The notes under the pieces are model-generated. The model was not told the DNA's origin. It did not search any database and saw only the letters and a list, made by a program, of their open reading frames with translations. The position numbers were made by a program, and so were the translations under genes. DNA of 45,297 nt from Cupriavidus yeoncheonensis (GTDB lineage: Bacteria > Pseudomonadota > Gammaproteobacteria > Burkholderiales > Burkholderiaceae): contig NZ_CAJPUY010000036.1 in assembly GCF_905397275.1 (NCBI RefSeq), positions 1 through 45,297 of the forward strand, read 5' to 3'. How positions within the stretch are numbered: position 1 is the stretch's first letter; every line of letters begins with the position of its first letter. Below are positions 24,209 through 32,606 of the stretch, one piece after another.

Positions 24209-25162
24209 ATGGACTTTATCCGTTTTGCCGAGAACCTGGCCATCTTCGTCGATGTGGCACGCGCCGGCAGCTTTTCGGCGGTGGCCCGGCGCAGGGGCCA
24301 GGTGGCCTCGTCGGTGGCTCGCCAGATCGACGCGCTGGAGCGGGAAATGGGCGTGGCCTTGTTCACGCGTTCCACGCGCGCCCTGGTGCGCACCGGCGCC
24401 GGAGACCTGCTGTTCGACCGCGCCACGCGCATCCTGCAGGAGCTGGCCGAGACACGCGACGCCGTGACCGCGCTGGAGCAGGGCGTCAGCGGCAGGCTGC
24501 GCATTGCCTGCCTGCCGGCCTTCGCGCGGCGCCACGTGGTGCCCCAGCTTGGCAGTCTCTATGCGCAGTATCCGGGGCTCGCCGTAGAGCTGGAACTCAC
24601 CGACCGCGTCGTCGACCCGGTACTGGAGCGCTTCGACCTGGTCATCCGCGTGGGGCAGCAGGCCGACAGCAAGCTGATCGCCCGGAGTATCGCCAGCCAG
24701 CGCTACATCATCTGTGCGACGCCCGCCTATCTTCAGGCCCACGGGCGTCCGGTGCATGCTCAGGAACTGGCGCACCACCGGCTGATCGACCGCGGCCACA
24801 GCACCAGCATGCGCGGCTGGCGGGAACTGCTGACTCCCGTCCATGCCGCCGGGGCGGTCTTTGCGCTCGAATGTGATGACTGCGATACGCGCCGTCTCGC
24901 GGTGCTGCAAGGGCTGGGCATCGCCCTGATGCCCGACTGGTCCGTCGGCGAAGATATCGGCGCCGGCCGCCTGGTGGAATTGCTGCTGGACGGCGTATTG
25001 CCGCAGGCGCAGGGCGGAATCTACCTGGTGCGGGCCGCGCCGCGCGCTTCGGCCAAGCTGAGGGCATTTTCCGCGCACTTGCTCGACAGCATCGGGACCC
25101 CGCCCGGCTGGCAGGTCGCGATGACGCGTGCCGGTGGTCCCGCCGGGCGCGATGCCGCCTGA
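24209..25162 (+). CDS. LysR family transcriptional regulator
   Basis: A 317-residue LysR protein (HTH from FAENLAIFVDVARAGSFSAVA to ALFTRSTR; effector domain with CLPAFARRHVVPQL). ATG 24209 is chosen from the family N-terminus; GGGAA lies upstream at a loose distance. The gene is divergent from the Bug-maleylacetate reductase unit across 170 bp and is its likely regulator. Its stop is 58 bp from the convergent Old Yellow Enzyme stop. Confidence 0.9.
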   Translation: MDFIRFAENLAIFVDVARAGSFSAVARRRGQVASSVARQIDALEREMGVALFTRSTRALVRTGAGDLLFDRATRILQELAETRDAVTALEQGVSGRLRIACLPAFARRHVVPQLGSLYAQYPGLAVELELTDRVVDPVLERFDLVIRVGQQADSKLIARSIASQRYIICATPAYLQAHGRPVHAQELAHHRLIDRGHSTSMRGWRELLTPVHAAGAVFALECDDCDTRRLAVLQGLGIALMPDWSVGEDIGAGRLVELLLDGVLPQAQGGIYLVRAAPRASAKLRAFSAHLLDSIGTPPGWQVAMTRAGGPAGRDAA

Positions 25163-25220
25163 GAGCCATGGCGGACCGCAGGGGCCCGCGCGGATCGGGC
25201 GTGCCCGCCAGCCATCCCGC

Positions 25221-26333
25221 TCACGCCAGCGCCGGATAGTCGGTGTAGCCGATCGCGCTGCCGCCGAAGAACGTGGACGGGTCCGGCGCGTTCAGTGCGG
25301 CCCGGGTCCGGAGGCGGTGCGGCAGGTCGGGGTTGGCAAGGAAGGGCCGGCCGAACGCGATGAGATCGGCGCGCCCGTCGGCGATCGCCTGTTCCGCCGA
25401 ACTGGCGTCGTAGCCGCCGGCGAGCATCAGCACGCCGCGGTACGCGGCGCGCATGGCGAGGATCATGCGGTCCCAGCGCGGATCGGCGACCTCGTCCCTG
25501 ACGGTGCCGACCATCGCCGGCTCGACCAGGTGCAGATAGGCCAGTGGCCAGTCGTTGAGGCGGCGCGCGATATAGCCGAACGTGGCTTCGGGCGTCGCAT
25601 CGCCCATCCCCATGAAGCGACCCATCGGCGTCAGCCGTACCCCCACGCGTTCGGCGCCCACCTCGGCGGTCACGGCTTGCACCACTTCGAGCAGGAAGCG
25701 GACGCGGTTCTCGCTGCTGCCGCCATAGGCGTCGGTGCGCTGGTTGCTTTCCGAGTTGATGAACTGGTCCAGCAGGTAGCCGTTGCCGGCGTGGATCTCG
25801 ACGCCGTCCATGCCCGCATCGATGGCATTGCGCGCGGCCTGCCGGTAATCCTGCACGATTGCCGCAATCCCCTCCGCGGTCAGGGCCTGCGGTGTCGGGA
25901 TTTCGCTCCACACACCGCTGCCGTCCGCGTCGACGATGAACGTCTTGCCGGGGACCGGCAATGCGCTCGGGGCGACGGGCAGGGCGCCGCCGGGCTGGAA
26001 AGAGGGGTGGGACACGCGCCCGACATGCCAGAGCTGCAGGAAGATGCGACCGCCGTCGGCATGCACGGCGTCGGCCACGGCGCGCCAGCCATCGACCTGC
26101 TCGGCGGTGTGGATGCCGGGCGTCCAGGCATAGCCTTGCCCCTGCTGGGAAATCTGCGCGGCCTCGGTGATGATGAGCGCGGCCGACGCGCGCTGCCGGT
26201 AGTACTCCACGTTGAGGGCGCCGGGCACATTGCCTGGCTGGTCGGCGCGCGAGCGCGTCAGCGGTGCCATCGCCACGCGGTGGTTCAGGGCCAGCGTACC
26301 GATGGTGATGGGTGCAAACAGTCGGGATGTCAT
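25221..26333 (-). CDS. Old Yellow Enzyme family alkene reductase (NemA-like)
   Basis: A 370-residue FMN-dependent oxidoreductase that reduces activated C=C bonds (enones, N-ethylmaleimide) or nitro groups with NADPH. The TIM-barrel signatures MAPLTRSRA, LQLWHVGRVSHP, GVEIHAGNGYLLDQF (His-x2-Asn substrate site) and SNQRTDAYGGSSENRVRF are present, and it ends like E. coli NemA (GYTDYPAL). AGGAG precedes ATG 26333; the longer open frame upstream overlaps the MFS gene and is ignored. It is 40 bp after the MFS gene, probably in one transcript. Confidence 0.92.
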   Translation of the reverse strand: MTSRLFAPITIGTLALNHRVAMAPLTRSRADQPGNVPGALNVEYYRQRASAALIITEAAQISQQGQGYAWTPGIHTAEQVDGWRAVADAVHADGGRIFLQLWHVGRVSHPSFQPGGALPVAPSALPVPGKTFIVDADGSGVWSEIPTPQALTAEGIAAIVQDYRQAARNAIDAGMDGVEIHAGNGYLLDQFINSESNQRTDAYGGSSENRVRFLLEVVQAVTAEVGAERVGVRLTPMGRFMGMGDATPEATFGYIARRLNDWPLAYLHLVEPAMVGTVRDEVADPRWDRMILAMRAAYRGVLMLAGGYDASSAEQAIADGRADLIAFGRPFLANPDLPHRLRTRAALNAPDPSTFFGGSAIGYTDYPALA

Positions 26334-26373
26334 GATGGGAACTCCTGTTGAAGCGATTCGAAAGAGCGCTTTC

Positions 26374-27576
26374 TCAGCGCCGCGAGGCAAGTGCAAGCGC
26401 AGCCAGCGAGAGCAGCGCCAGGCCGCTGCCGGCAACGACGACGCCGGTCCAGCCGAGGTGCGTGTAGAGCGTGCTGGCCAGCGCGGATCCGACCGCGCCG
26501 CCGGCAAAGATTGCGGTCATGTACAGCGCATTCAGGCGTCCGCGGCTGGCGGCATCGAGCGCATAGATGGCGCGCTGGCCCAGCACCATGTTCATCTGCA
26601 CGGCGAAGTCGAGCACGACGCCGGTCAGCGCGAGCCAGTACACGCCGCCTGCGCCGCCGGCAATGCCGGGGATAAAGCTGAGCGCCGCCGCGACCATCGC
26701 AAGGTATGAGGCGATGCGGGTGTAGCCCGCGTCGGCCAGGCGCCCGGCCACCGGCGCCGCGATCGCGCCCAGTGCGCCGACCAGGGCGAAGATGCCGATC
26801 TGCGATTGCGACAGTCCGTAGCGGCCGGCCAGTTCCAGCGGCGCGGCGGTCCAGAACAGGCTGAATGCCGCGAACAGCAGTCCCTGGTACAGCGAGCGCT
26901 GGCGCAGCACCGCGTGGCGCGTGAACAGGTGCCACAGCGAGGCGATCAGGCCCGCATACGTGGCGCGATGCTCGGGCGTGCGGCGCGGCAGGGTCGTGAC
27001 GATGATCGCGACCGTGACCAGCGTCATCGCGGCGGCGATATAGAAGACGGCCCGCCAGCCGAAGTACTGTGCCAGCATGCTCGACAGCGGACGCGACAGC
27101 AGGATGCCGGAAAGCAGGCCGCCCATGATCGTGCCGACGGTGCGGCCGCGCAGCGCTTCGGGCGCCAGGTGCGCAGCCAGGGGAATCAGGATCTGCACGC
27201 TGACCGAGCTCAGGCCGAGCAGCAGCGATACCAGCAGGAACATGCCCGGCTGCGAAGCCGTGGCAGCCCCCACCAGGCTGACTGCCGCCGCCACGCCGCT
27301 GATGGTCAGCAGGCGCCGGTTCTCGAGCAGGTCGGCCAGCGGCACCAGGAAAAACAGGCCGATGGCGTAGCCGATCTGGGTCAGCGACACGATCACGCTG
27401 GCGCTCTGGGCGGACAGGCCCACGGCCGGCGCAATCATTTCGATGATGGGCTGGGCGTAATACAGGTTGGCGACCAGCACGCCGGCGCACAGCGAGAACA
27501 GGGCGACCAGCGCGCCGGACATCGGTGCGGCCGCCGGGCGAGCGCCGTTCATGCCAGGGGAATTTGTGGAGTTCAT
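26374..27576 (-). CDS. MFS efflux transporter
   Basis: A 400-residue major facilitator with 12 predicted helices. NLYYAQPIIEMIAP in helix 1 and the motif-A-like loop PLADLLENRR between helices 2 and 3 place it near the DHA1-type YfcJ/YbcL-like exporters. It is the first gene of a unit with an Old Yellow Enzyme; the pair suggests removal of a reactive compound by export and reduction. The substrate is not known. The 266 bp upstream, to the AraC stop, hold only its promoter region and a hairpin at 27791-27812. Confidence 0.85.
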   Translation of the reverse strand: MNSTNSPGMNGARPAAAPMSGALVALFSLCAGVLVANLYYAQPIIEMIAPAVGLSAQSASVIVSLTQIGYAIGLFFLVPLADLLENRRLLTISGVAAAVSLVGAATASQPGMFLLVSLLLGLSSVSVQILIPLAAHLAPEALRGRTVGTIMGGLLSGILLSRPLSSMLAQYFGWRAVFYIAAAMTLVTVAIIVTTLPRRTPEHRATYAGLIASLWHLFTRHAVLRQRSLYQGLLFAAFSLFWTAAPLELAGRYGLSQSQIGIFALVGALGAIAAPVAGRLADAGYTRIASYLAMVAAALSFIPGIAGGAGGVYWLALTGVVLDFAVQMNMVLGQRAIYALDAASRGRLNALYMTAIFAGGAVGSALASTLYTHLGWTGVVVAGSGLALLSLAALALASRR

Positions 27577-27790
27577 GATTTCGGTATCGAGTGCCGGGTT
27601 GCAATGCCCAAAGCTTAGGGGGCGGCAAGGGCAAGTTGAATCACAACGGGAAGCAAGTCAGCGTTGCGCGGCGCGCAACGCCTGCAGTCCCGGCAGGCGC
27701 GAAATGGTCACTCGATAAATGAACGGCGTGTGCGGGCACACGTCGGCCGGCTTCGTGCGGCGCCGGGGGGCGTGCCGCCAAGCATCAGAG

Positions 27791-27812
27791 GCCCCCGGCT
27801 AACGCCAGGGGC
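27791..27812 (-). terminator. Hairpin downstream of the AraC regulator gene
   Basis: On the minus strand GCCCCTGGC and GCCGGGGGC pair over 9 bp (one G-T) around GTTA, 31 bp after the AraC stop. No U-run follows, so termination strength is uncertain. Confidence 0.35.
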
Positions 27813-27842
27813 GGTACGGAAGGGCGTGCGTCGTGAGGCAGG

Positions 27843-28853
27843 CTAGCCGCGACGCTTTTGCGTATCGCTCGGCAATTCGCTGAAGCGTGCGGCGTAGTAG
27901 CCGGCAAAGCGGCCCAGGTGGCCGAAGCCGTACTCGAGCGCGGTTTCGGTGATGCTGGCCGCGGGGTCGAGCAGCAGCCGGCAGCGCACCGCGTCAAGGC
28001 GCGCGTTGCGCAGCAGCTCCATCGGGGACAGGCCGAAATGGCGCTGGCACAGCGCATTCAACGTGCGGCTGCTGACGCCGGCGGCCCGCGCAAGGTCTTC
28101 GAGCGAGACTGGCGCACTCAGGCGCGAATCGATGTAGGCCGCCACCGCATCCATCTGGCGCAGGCCGCGGCTCGCGGCCTCGGGGGCCGCCGGGTCATGC
28201 AGGGCGTCCTGCAGCGGAGCGGGCAGTGGGGAGGGACTCACGGGCTGGTGCAGCAGGAGGAATAGCGCCAGGTTTCTTTCGACATGCCCGACCCAGTTGG
28301 CATGGACGGGAGAACTGTCCGCGCACGAGAGCAGATTCAGCAAGGAATGGGCGATGAGCTCCCATTGCGTTTCCAGTGCGCGCGGCAGCAGGAAGCCGGG
28401 TGCGAGCATGGCGGGGGAATCGGCGGGAATGCCGCCAGCCTCGCGGATCAGGCTGTGCGGGACCCGGACGATGAGCTGCTGGTTGCCCGGGCTCCAGCGC
28501 AGGCGGATACGTGTCTTGGGGGAAAGGACTGCCGTGCGGCCTTCCGCCACCCACAGCCGTTCACCGTCGCAGTCGATTTCCGCGCCGGCGCCGATCGAGG
28601 TGTGCACGAGAGAGAAATCGTCGAACGGTCGTGCGGATACTTCGACTTCGGGGCCATAGCGCAGGGCATAGACCTTCAGTCGATCGAACTCGCCCTTGAA
28701 CATCGCGGCATCGGGTGCGCCGGACTTCCAGCGAAGCGCATGGTCTGTCAGTTCGCGGGCGACATGGTCATGCGCTTCCACGCGCACATCCGATTGAAAC
28801 AGCGGATGGCTGTACAGCGTGGCGAGCGCGGGGGTCCGTGGTGAAAGCGGCAT
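27843..28853 (-). CDS. andR: AraC/XylS family activator of the anthranilate dioxygenase operon (AndR-like)
   Basis: A 336-residue AraC protein. An N-terminal AraC-binding-like domain of the XylS/BenR/FeaR type (residues 1-200) precedes a C-terminal pair of HTH motifs (VSLEDLARAAGVSSRTLNAL and ITETALEYGFGHLGRFAGYY). ATG 28853 with GGGG 7 bases upstream is preferred to the longer frame from 28910. It is divergent from andAcAdAbAa, exactly as andR is in the described Burkholderia cepacia anthranilate locus. Three direct repeats of the XylS/BenR kind lie between it and andAc, so it most likely activates the operon in response to anthranilate. The symbol is by context. Confidence 0.8.
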   Translation of the reverse strand: MPLSPRTPALATLYSHPLFQSDVRVEAHDHVARELTDHALRWKSGAPDAAMFKGEFDRLKVYALRYGPEVEVSARPFDDFSLVHTSIGAGAEIDCDGERLWVAEGRTAVLSPKTRIRLRWSPGNQQLIVRVPHSLIREAGGIPADSPAMLAPGFLLPRALETQWELIAHSLLNLLSCADSSPVHANWVGHVERNLALFLLLHQPVSPSPLPAPLQDALHDPAAPEAASRGLRQMDAVAAYIDSRLSAPVSLEDLARAAGVSSRTLNALCQRHFGLSPMELLRNARLDAVRCRLLLDPAASITETALEYGFGHLGRFAGYYAARFSELPSDTQKRRG

Positions 28854-29042
28854 GTCTTGTCCCCGATGTCTTGTGCCCGTATTCCGGCTTATTCGGCGGT
28901 TTCCGGCCATGGCGCGGCAGGCTGAATCCGCCGTGAAGACCCCTGTTCATCCGCAGGGGTCGCAGGCCCCTTTTCCATTTCGCCGATCTTGCCACAGTGC
29001 CCTCGCCATGGATAGCACACCACGGCCGGACCGGGCCGGCCA

Positions 29043-29118
29043 TGCCTGAACCGGATAGCCGGCGACTGGCGGCCTGCCATTTCCGGATAGTGCGGCCCGT
29101 GGCTGCCAGAACCGGATT
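29043..29118 (+). promoter_or_regulatory. Three direct repeats TGCC-N6-GGAT(A/T), candidate AndR sites
   Basis: Repeats at 29043-29057 (spacer TGAACC, GGATA), 29075-29089 (spacer ATTTCC, GGATA) and 29104-29118 (spacer AGAACC, GGATT) differ from the known XylS/BenR half-site TGCA-N6-GGNTA by one base in the first block (and the last by one more). Their spacings are 32 and 29 bp, about three helix turns. A further GGATAG at 29010 lacks an aligned first block. They end about 100 bp before andAc, in the 363-bp AraC/andAc intergenic region, which holds nothing else I can identify apart from a weak TACACT -10 candidate at 29173. Confidence 0.65.
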
Positions 29119-29216
29119 CCCGCTGCGCGAAAGTTCACGGATTCCGGCTAGTCCCGCGCGGGGGCGCCTTCCTACACTGCGTCCATTCCCACACCAACAA
29201 CCCAGCGGAGACAGCG

Positions 29217-30494
29217 ATGTCAGACTCCCCACAGATGGCCGGGCGCACCAGCAGCCGGCAGGTGTCCTTCCCACAGCCGGATGGCTCCTGTGTTCCCTAC
29301 AGTGTGTTCAGTTCGCAGGATGTCTATGAGCGCGAACAGGAGCGGATCTATCGCGGACCTCACTGGAGCTTCGTGGCCCTGGCCTGCGAAATCCCGAATC
29401 TCAACGACTTCAAAAGCACCTTCGTCGGCGACACGCCCGTGGTCGTGACGCGCACGGCGAACGGGTTTTCCTGCTGGGTCAATCGCTGTGCGCACCGCGG
29501 TGCCATGGTATGCCGCGAGAAGCATGGCAACGCCGCTTCGCATACCTGCGTCTACCACCAGTGGAACTACTCATGCGAGGGCGATCTCCAGGGCGTGCCG
29601 TTCCGCCGCGGACAGAAGCAGGGCACGATCGCGCTTGCCGGCATGGCAAAGGCGTTCGACCCGTCCCGGCACGGCCTGCAGAAGCTGCGCGTGGAGGAGT
29701 ACCGCGGCCTGCTGTTCGCCACGTTCAGCAGCGAGGCACCGCCGCTGGCCGACTACATCGGCCCGGAGATGCGGCCGTGGGTGGACCGCGTCTTTCACAA
29801 GCCCATCGTTTACCTGGGATGCACGCGCCAGTATTCGAAGTCGAACTGGAAGCTCTACTTCGAGAATGTCAAGGACCCGTACCACGCGAGCCTGCTGCAT
29901 CTGTTCCACACCACCTTCAATATCTTCCGCGTCGGCATGAGCGCGCGCTCGGTTCCCGATGCCACGCATGGCCTGCACAGCCTCATCACGGTGACCAAGC
30001 CCAAGGCGGACACCAATACCGCGGCGGCCTACACCGACCAGAAGATCCGCTCGATGCAGGACGGCTTCGCGCTGGAGGATCCGTACGTGCTGGGCCAGGT
30101 TTCGGAGTTCGAGGAAGACTGCACCAACCACATCCAGCCGATCTTCCCGCAACTGGTCATCCAGCAGATCCACAACACGCTCGTGGCCCGCCAGTTGCTG
30201 CCCAAGGGCCCGAACAATTTCGAGCTGGTGTTCCACTTCTTCGGCTACGAGGACGACACGCCCGAACTGCGCGAGCTTCGCCTGTTGCAGGCGAACCTGG
30301 TCGGACCTGCCGGCTATATCTCGATGGAGGACACCGAGGCCACCGAACTGGTGCAGCGCGGAACCGTGCGCGATGGCGACAAGACCTCCTACATGGGCAT
30401 GGGCCTGGATGCGCCCGAACAGACCAACAGCAACATCACGGAAAACCTGATCCGCCGCTTCTGGGCCGGCTATCAGCGTGCAATGGGGTACTGA
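29217..30494 (+). CDS. andAc: Anthranilate 1,2-dioxygenase, oxygenase large subunit
   Basis: A 425-residue Rieske oxygenase alpha subunit. Rieske ligands are Cys91, His93, Cys111 and His114 (CAH...CVYH); the iron motif ENVKDPYH-x4-H gives Asp220, His223 and His228. The enzyme deaminates and decarboxylates anthranilate to catechol with O2. The assignment rests on the gene order large subunit, small subunit, Rieske ferredoxin, reductase with a divergent AraC gene, which matches andAcAdAbAa and differs from the two-component antABC. GGAG lies 7 bases before ATG 29217. Salicylate- or benzoate-type substrates remain possible but are less likely. Confidence 0.88.
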   Translation: MSDSPQMAGRTSSRQVSFPQPDGSCVPYSVFSSQDVYEREQERIYRGPHWSFVALACEIPNLNDFKSTFVGDTPVVVTRTANGFSCWVNRCAHRGAMVCREKHGNAASHTCVYHQWNYSCEGDLQGVPFRRGQKQGTIALAGMAKAFDPSRHGLQKLRVEEYRGLLFATFSSEAPPLADYIGPEMRPWVDRVFHKPIVYLGCTRQYSKSNWKLYFENVKDPYHASLLHLFHTTFNIFRVGMSARSVPDATHGLHSLITVTKPKADTNTAAAYTDQKIRSMQDGFALEDPYVLGQVSEFEEDCTNHIQPIFPQLVIQQIHNTLVARQLLPKGPNNFELVFHFFGYEDDTPELRELRLLQANLVGPAGYISMEDTEATELVQRGTVRDGDKTSYMGMGLDAPEQTNSNITENLIRRFWAGYQRAMGY

Positions 30495-30495
30495 G

Positions 30496-30972
30496 ATGGA
30501 AACCAACCTGCAGCTCTGGATGGAACTGAGCGCGCTGCAAAGCCGCTATGTCCACGCCATCGACAACGACCTGCTCGAGACCTGGCCGGGCTTCTTCACG
30601 GAGGATGGCACGTACACCATCATCTCGCGCGAGAACGCCGACCGTGGCCTGCCGGTCCCCATCATCCATTGCCGCAACCAGAAGATGATGCGCGACCGCA
30701 TCGTCGCACTGCGCCACGCCAATATCTTCGAGGCACACGGCTACCGGCATGCGCTTGGCGGGCTGGTGATCGAATCGGCGACAGACGATGAGATTCGCAC
30801 CGTGTCGAGCTACATCGTCGTCAACACCGGCGCCGCGGGCGATTCGGTGGTCTACCAGGCGGGCGTCTACCGCGACACCGTCGTCCGCCAGGACGGCGGG
30901 TGGCGCTACCGCGAGAAGCGGGTCATCTATGACACCTCGCGCGTCCAGACCCTGCTGGCCACGCCGATCTGA
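30496..30972 (+). CDS. andAd: Anthranilate 1,2-dioxygenase, oxygenase small subunit
   Basis: A 158-residue ring-hydroxylating dioxygenase beta subunit (NTF2-like cone fold), with LSALQSRYVHAIDNDLLETWPGFFTEDGTY at the start and WRYREKRVIYDTSRV at the end. It has a structural role in the alpha3beta3 oxygenase. ATG 30496 begins one base after the large-subunit stop, so translation is coupled; an in-frame start at 30478 overlaps that gene and is less likely. Confidence 0.9.
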   Translation: METNLQLWMELSALQSRYVHAIDNDLLETWPGFFTEDGTYTIISRENADRGLPVPIIHCRNQKMMRDRIVALRHANIFEAHGYRHALGGLVIESATDDEIRTVSSYIVVNTGAAGDSVVYQAGVYRDTVVRQDGGWRYREKRVIYDTSRVQTLLATPI

Positions 30973-30985
30973 GGAGAGCATCACC

Positions 30986-31318
30986 ATGAGCACCTGGCAC
31001 GATGTCGGCGCGGCCGACGAATTCGTTGAAGACGAACCGCGCGCCGTCGAGGCGGCGGGATTGTCGATCGCGGTATTCCGCGTCGGCGAGGAGTTGTTCG
31101 CGTTGCACGACCTGTGCACGCACGAGCGCGTCCCCCTGTCCGAGGGGTTTGTCGAGGACGGCTGCGTCGAATGCCCGCTGCACCAGGGACTGTTCGACCT
31201 GCGCACCGGCGAGGCGCGCAAGGCGCCCTGCACGACACCGGTCCAGACGTATCCCGTGCAGGTGAGCGAGGGCCGGGTGCGCATCCAGGTGCTCCCGCCC
31301 GTGGTGGTGATGTCCTGA
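30986..31318 (+). CDS. andAb: Anthranilate dioxygenase Rieske ferredoxin
   Basis: A 110-residue Rieske-type ferredoxin with ligands Cys44, His46, Cys63 and His66 (CTH...CPLH). It shuttles electrons from the AndAa reductase to the oxygenase. GAGGAGAG precedes ATG 30986, 13 bp after the small-subunit stop. A separate Rieske ferredoxin defines this as a three-component system. Confidence 0.92.
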   Translation: MSTWHDVGAADEFVEDEPRAVEAAGLSIAVFRVGEELFALHDLCTHERVPLSEGFVEDGCVECPLHQGLFDLRTGEARKAPCTTPVQTYPVQVSEGRVRIQVLPPVVVMS

Positions 31319-31333
31319 ATGCGGGGGAGTGTC

Positions 31334-32557
31334 ATGCATACGGAATCCACCACCATTGTCATCATCGGCGCAGGGCAGGCCGGCGGCTGGGCGGCGCGCA
31401 CGCTGCGCGAAGAGGGCTTCGCGGGCCGCGTGGTGCTGATCGGTGACGAAGCGCACCCGCCCTACGAGCGCCCGCCATTGTCCAAGGCTGTACTCGCCGG
31501 CGAGGCCACGCCTGAAAGCGTGCATCTGCTTGATGCGGCAGCGATCGCTGCCTTGTCGATCGACTGGCTCGCCAGCGCACGCGTCGCCAGCATCGATCGG
31601 AACGCAAGACAGCTCATGCTCGCGGACGCAAGCGCGATCCGCTATGACAAGCTGATCCTCTGCACCGGGGGAAGGGCACGCGAGCTCGATGTTCCGGGTG
31701 CCGGCCTGCCCGGCGTGCATACGCTGCGCACCATCGACGATGCGCAGCGCCTCGGCCCTGCGCTGAAACGCGACGCACGCGTGGCCGTGGTCGGCGGCGG
31801 CTGGATCGGCCTGGAAGTCGCGGCCACGGCGCGCCAGCGCGGCGCCGCGGTGACCGTGATCGAGACCATGCAAAGGCTGTGCGAGCGCAGCGTGCCCCAG
31901 GCGCTGTCTGCCTACCTGCAGGCATTGCACGCCGCACAGGGAGTTGAAGTGTTGCTGGGCGCCGCGGTGACGAGCTTCGTGCCGGCCGCGTCGGGTGGCC
32001 TCGACGTGATGCTCTCCGATGGGCGCAGCATTCCCTCTGACGCGGTCGTGGTCGGCATCGGCCTCGTGCCCAATGACGAACTGGCGCGCGCCGCCGGGCT
32101 GGAGTGCGACGGCGGCGTGCTGGTCGACGCGCAGTGCCGCACCTCGGACCCGGACATCTTCGCCGCCGGAGATGTTGCCGTTGCGCGCAATAGCTGGGCC
32201 GACCGTCGCCTGCGGCTGGAGTCCTGGCAGAACGCGCAGGAGCAGGGCATCGCCGCGGCCAGGTCGGCACTGGGGCGCGATATCCACTATGACCCGCTGC
32301 CATGGTTCTGGTCGGACCAGCACGGCACGAACCTGCAGATCTATGGCGTGCCGTCGCCATCGCACCAGATGGTCGTGCGCGGCGACCCGGAGACCGGCAG
32401 TTTCGTCTTCTTCTACCTGGACGGCGAGCGGCTGGTGGCCGCGCTGGGCGGCAATGCCGCGCGCGACCTGCGCTTCGCCCGCCGCCTGATCGAAAGGCGG
32501 ACCCAGGTGAGGGCGCAAGACCTGGCCGATCCAGGCGTATCCCTGGCAAAGCTCTGA
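31334..32557 (+). CDS. andAa: Anthranilate dioxygenase ferredoxin reductase
   Basis: A 407-residue FAD/NAD(P)-dependent reductase of the BphA4/putidaredoxin-reductase type. GAGQAGG (residues 12-18) binds FAD, VVGGGWIGLE in the middle binds NADH, and PDIFAAGDVA near residue 275 is the second FAD motif. YERPPLSK is a family signature. ATG 31334 has GGGGGAG at 5 bases and is preferred over ATG 31319. It completes the electron chain NADH, AndAa, AndAb, AndAc/Ad. Confidence 0.9.
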   Translation: MHTESTTIVIIGAGQAGGWAARTLREEGFAGRVVLIGDEAHPPYERPPLSKAVLAGEATPESVHLLDAAAIAALSIDWLASARVASIDRNARQLMLADASAIRYDKLILCTGGRARELDVPGAGLPGVHTLRTIDDAQRLGPALKRDARVAVVGGGWIGLEVAATARQRGAAVTVIETMQRLCERSVPQALSAYLQALHAAQGVEVLLGAAVTSFVPAASGGLDVMLSDGRSIPSDAVVVGIGLVPNDELARAAGLECDGGVLVDAQCRTSDPDIFAAGDVAVARNSWADRRLRLESWQNAQEQGIAAARSALGRDIHYDPLPWFWSDQHGTNLQIYGVPSPSHQMVVRGDPETGSFVFFYLDGERLVAALGGNAARDLRFARRLIERRTQVRAQDLADPGVSLAKL

Positions 32558-32606
32558 GCCACTAGGCCGGTGTTCCAGGGCGAGACCTACAGAAACGGAG
32601 GAGACA

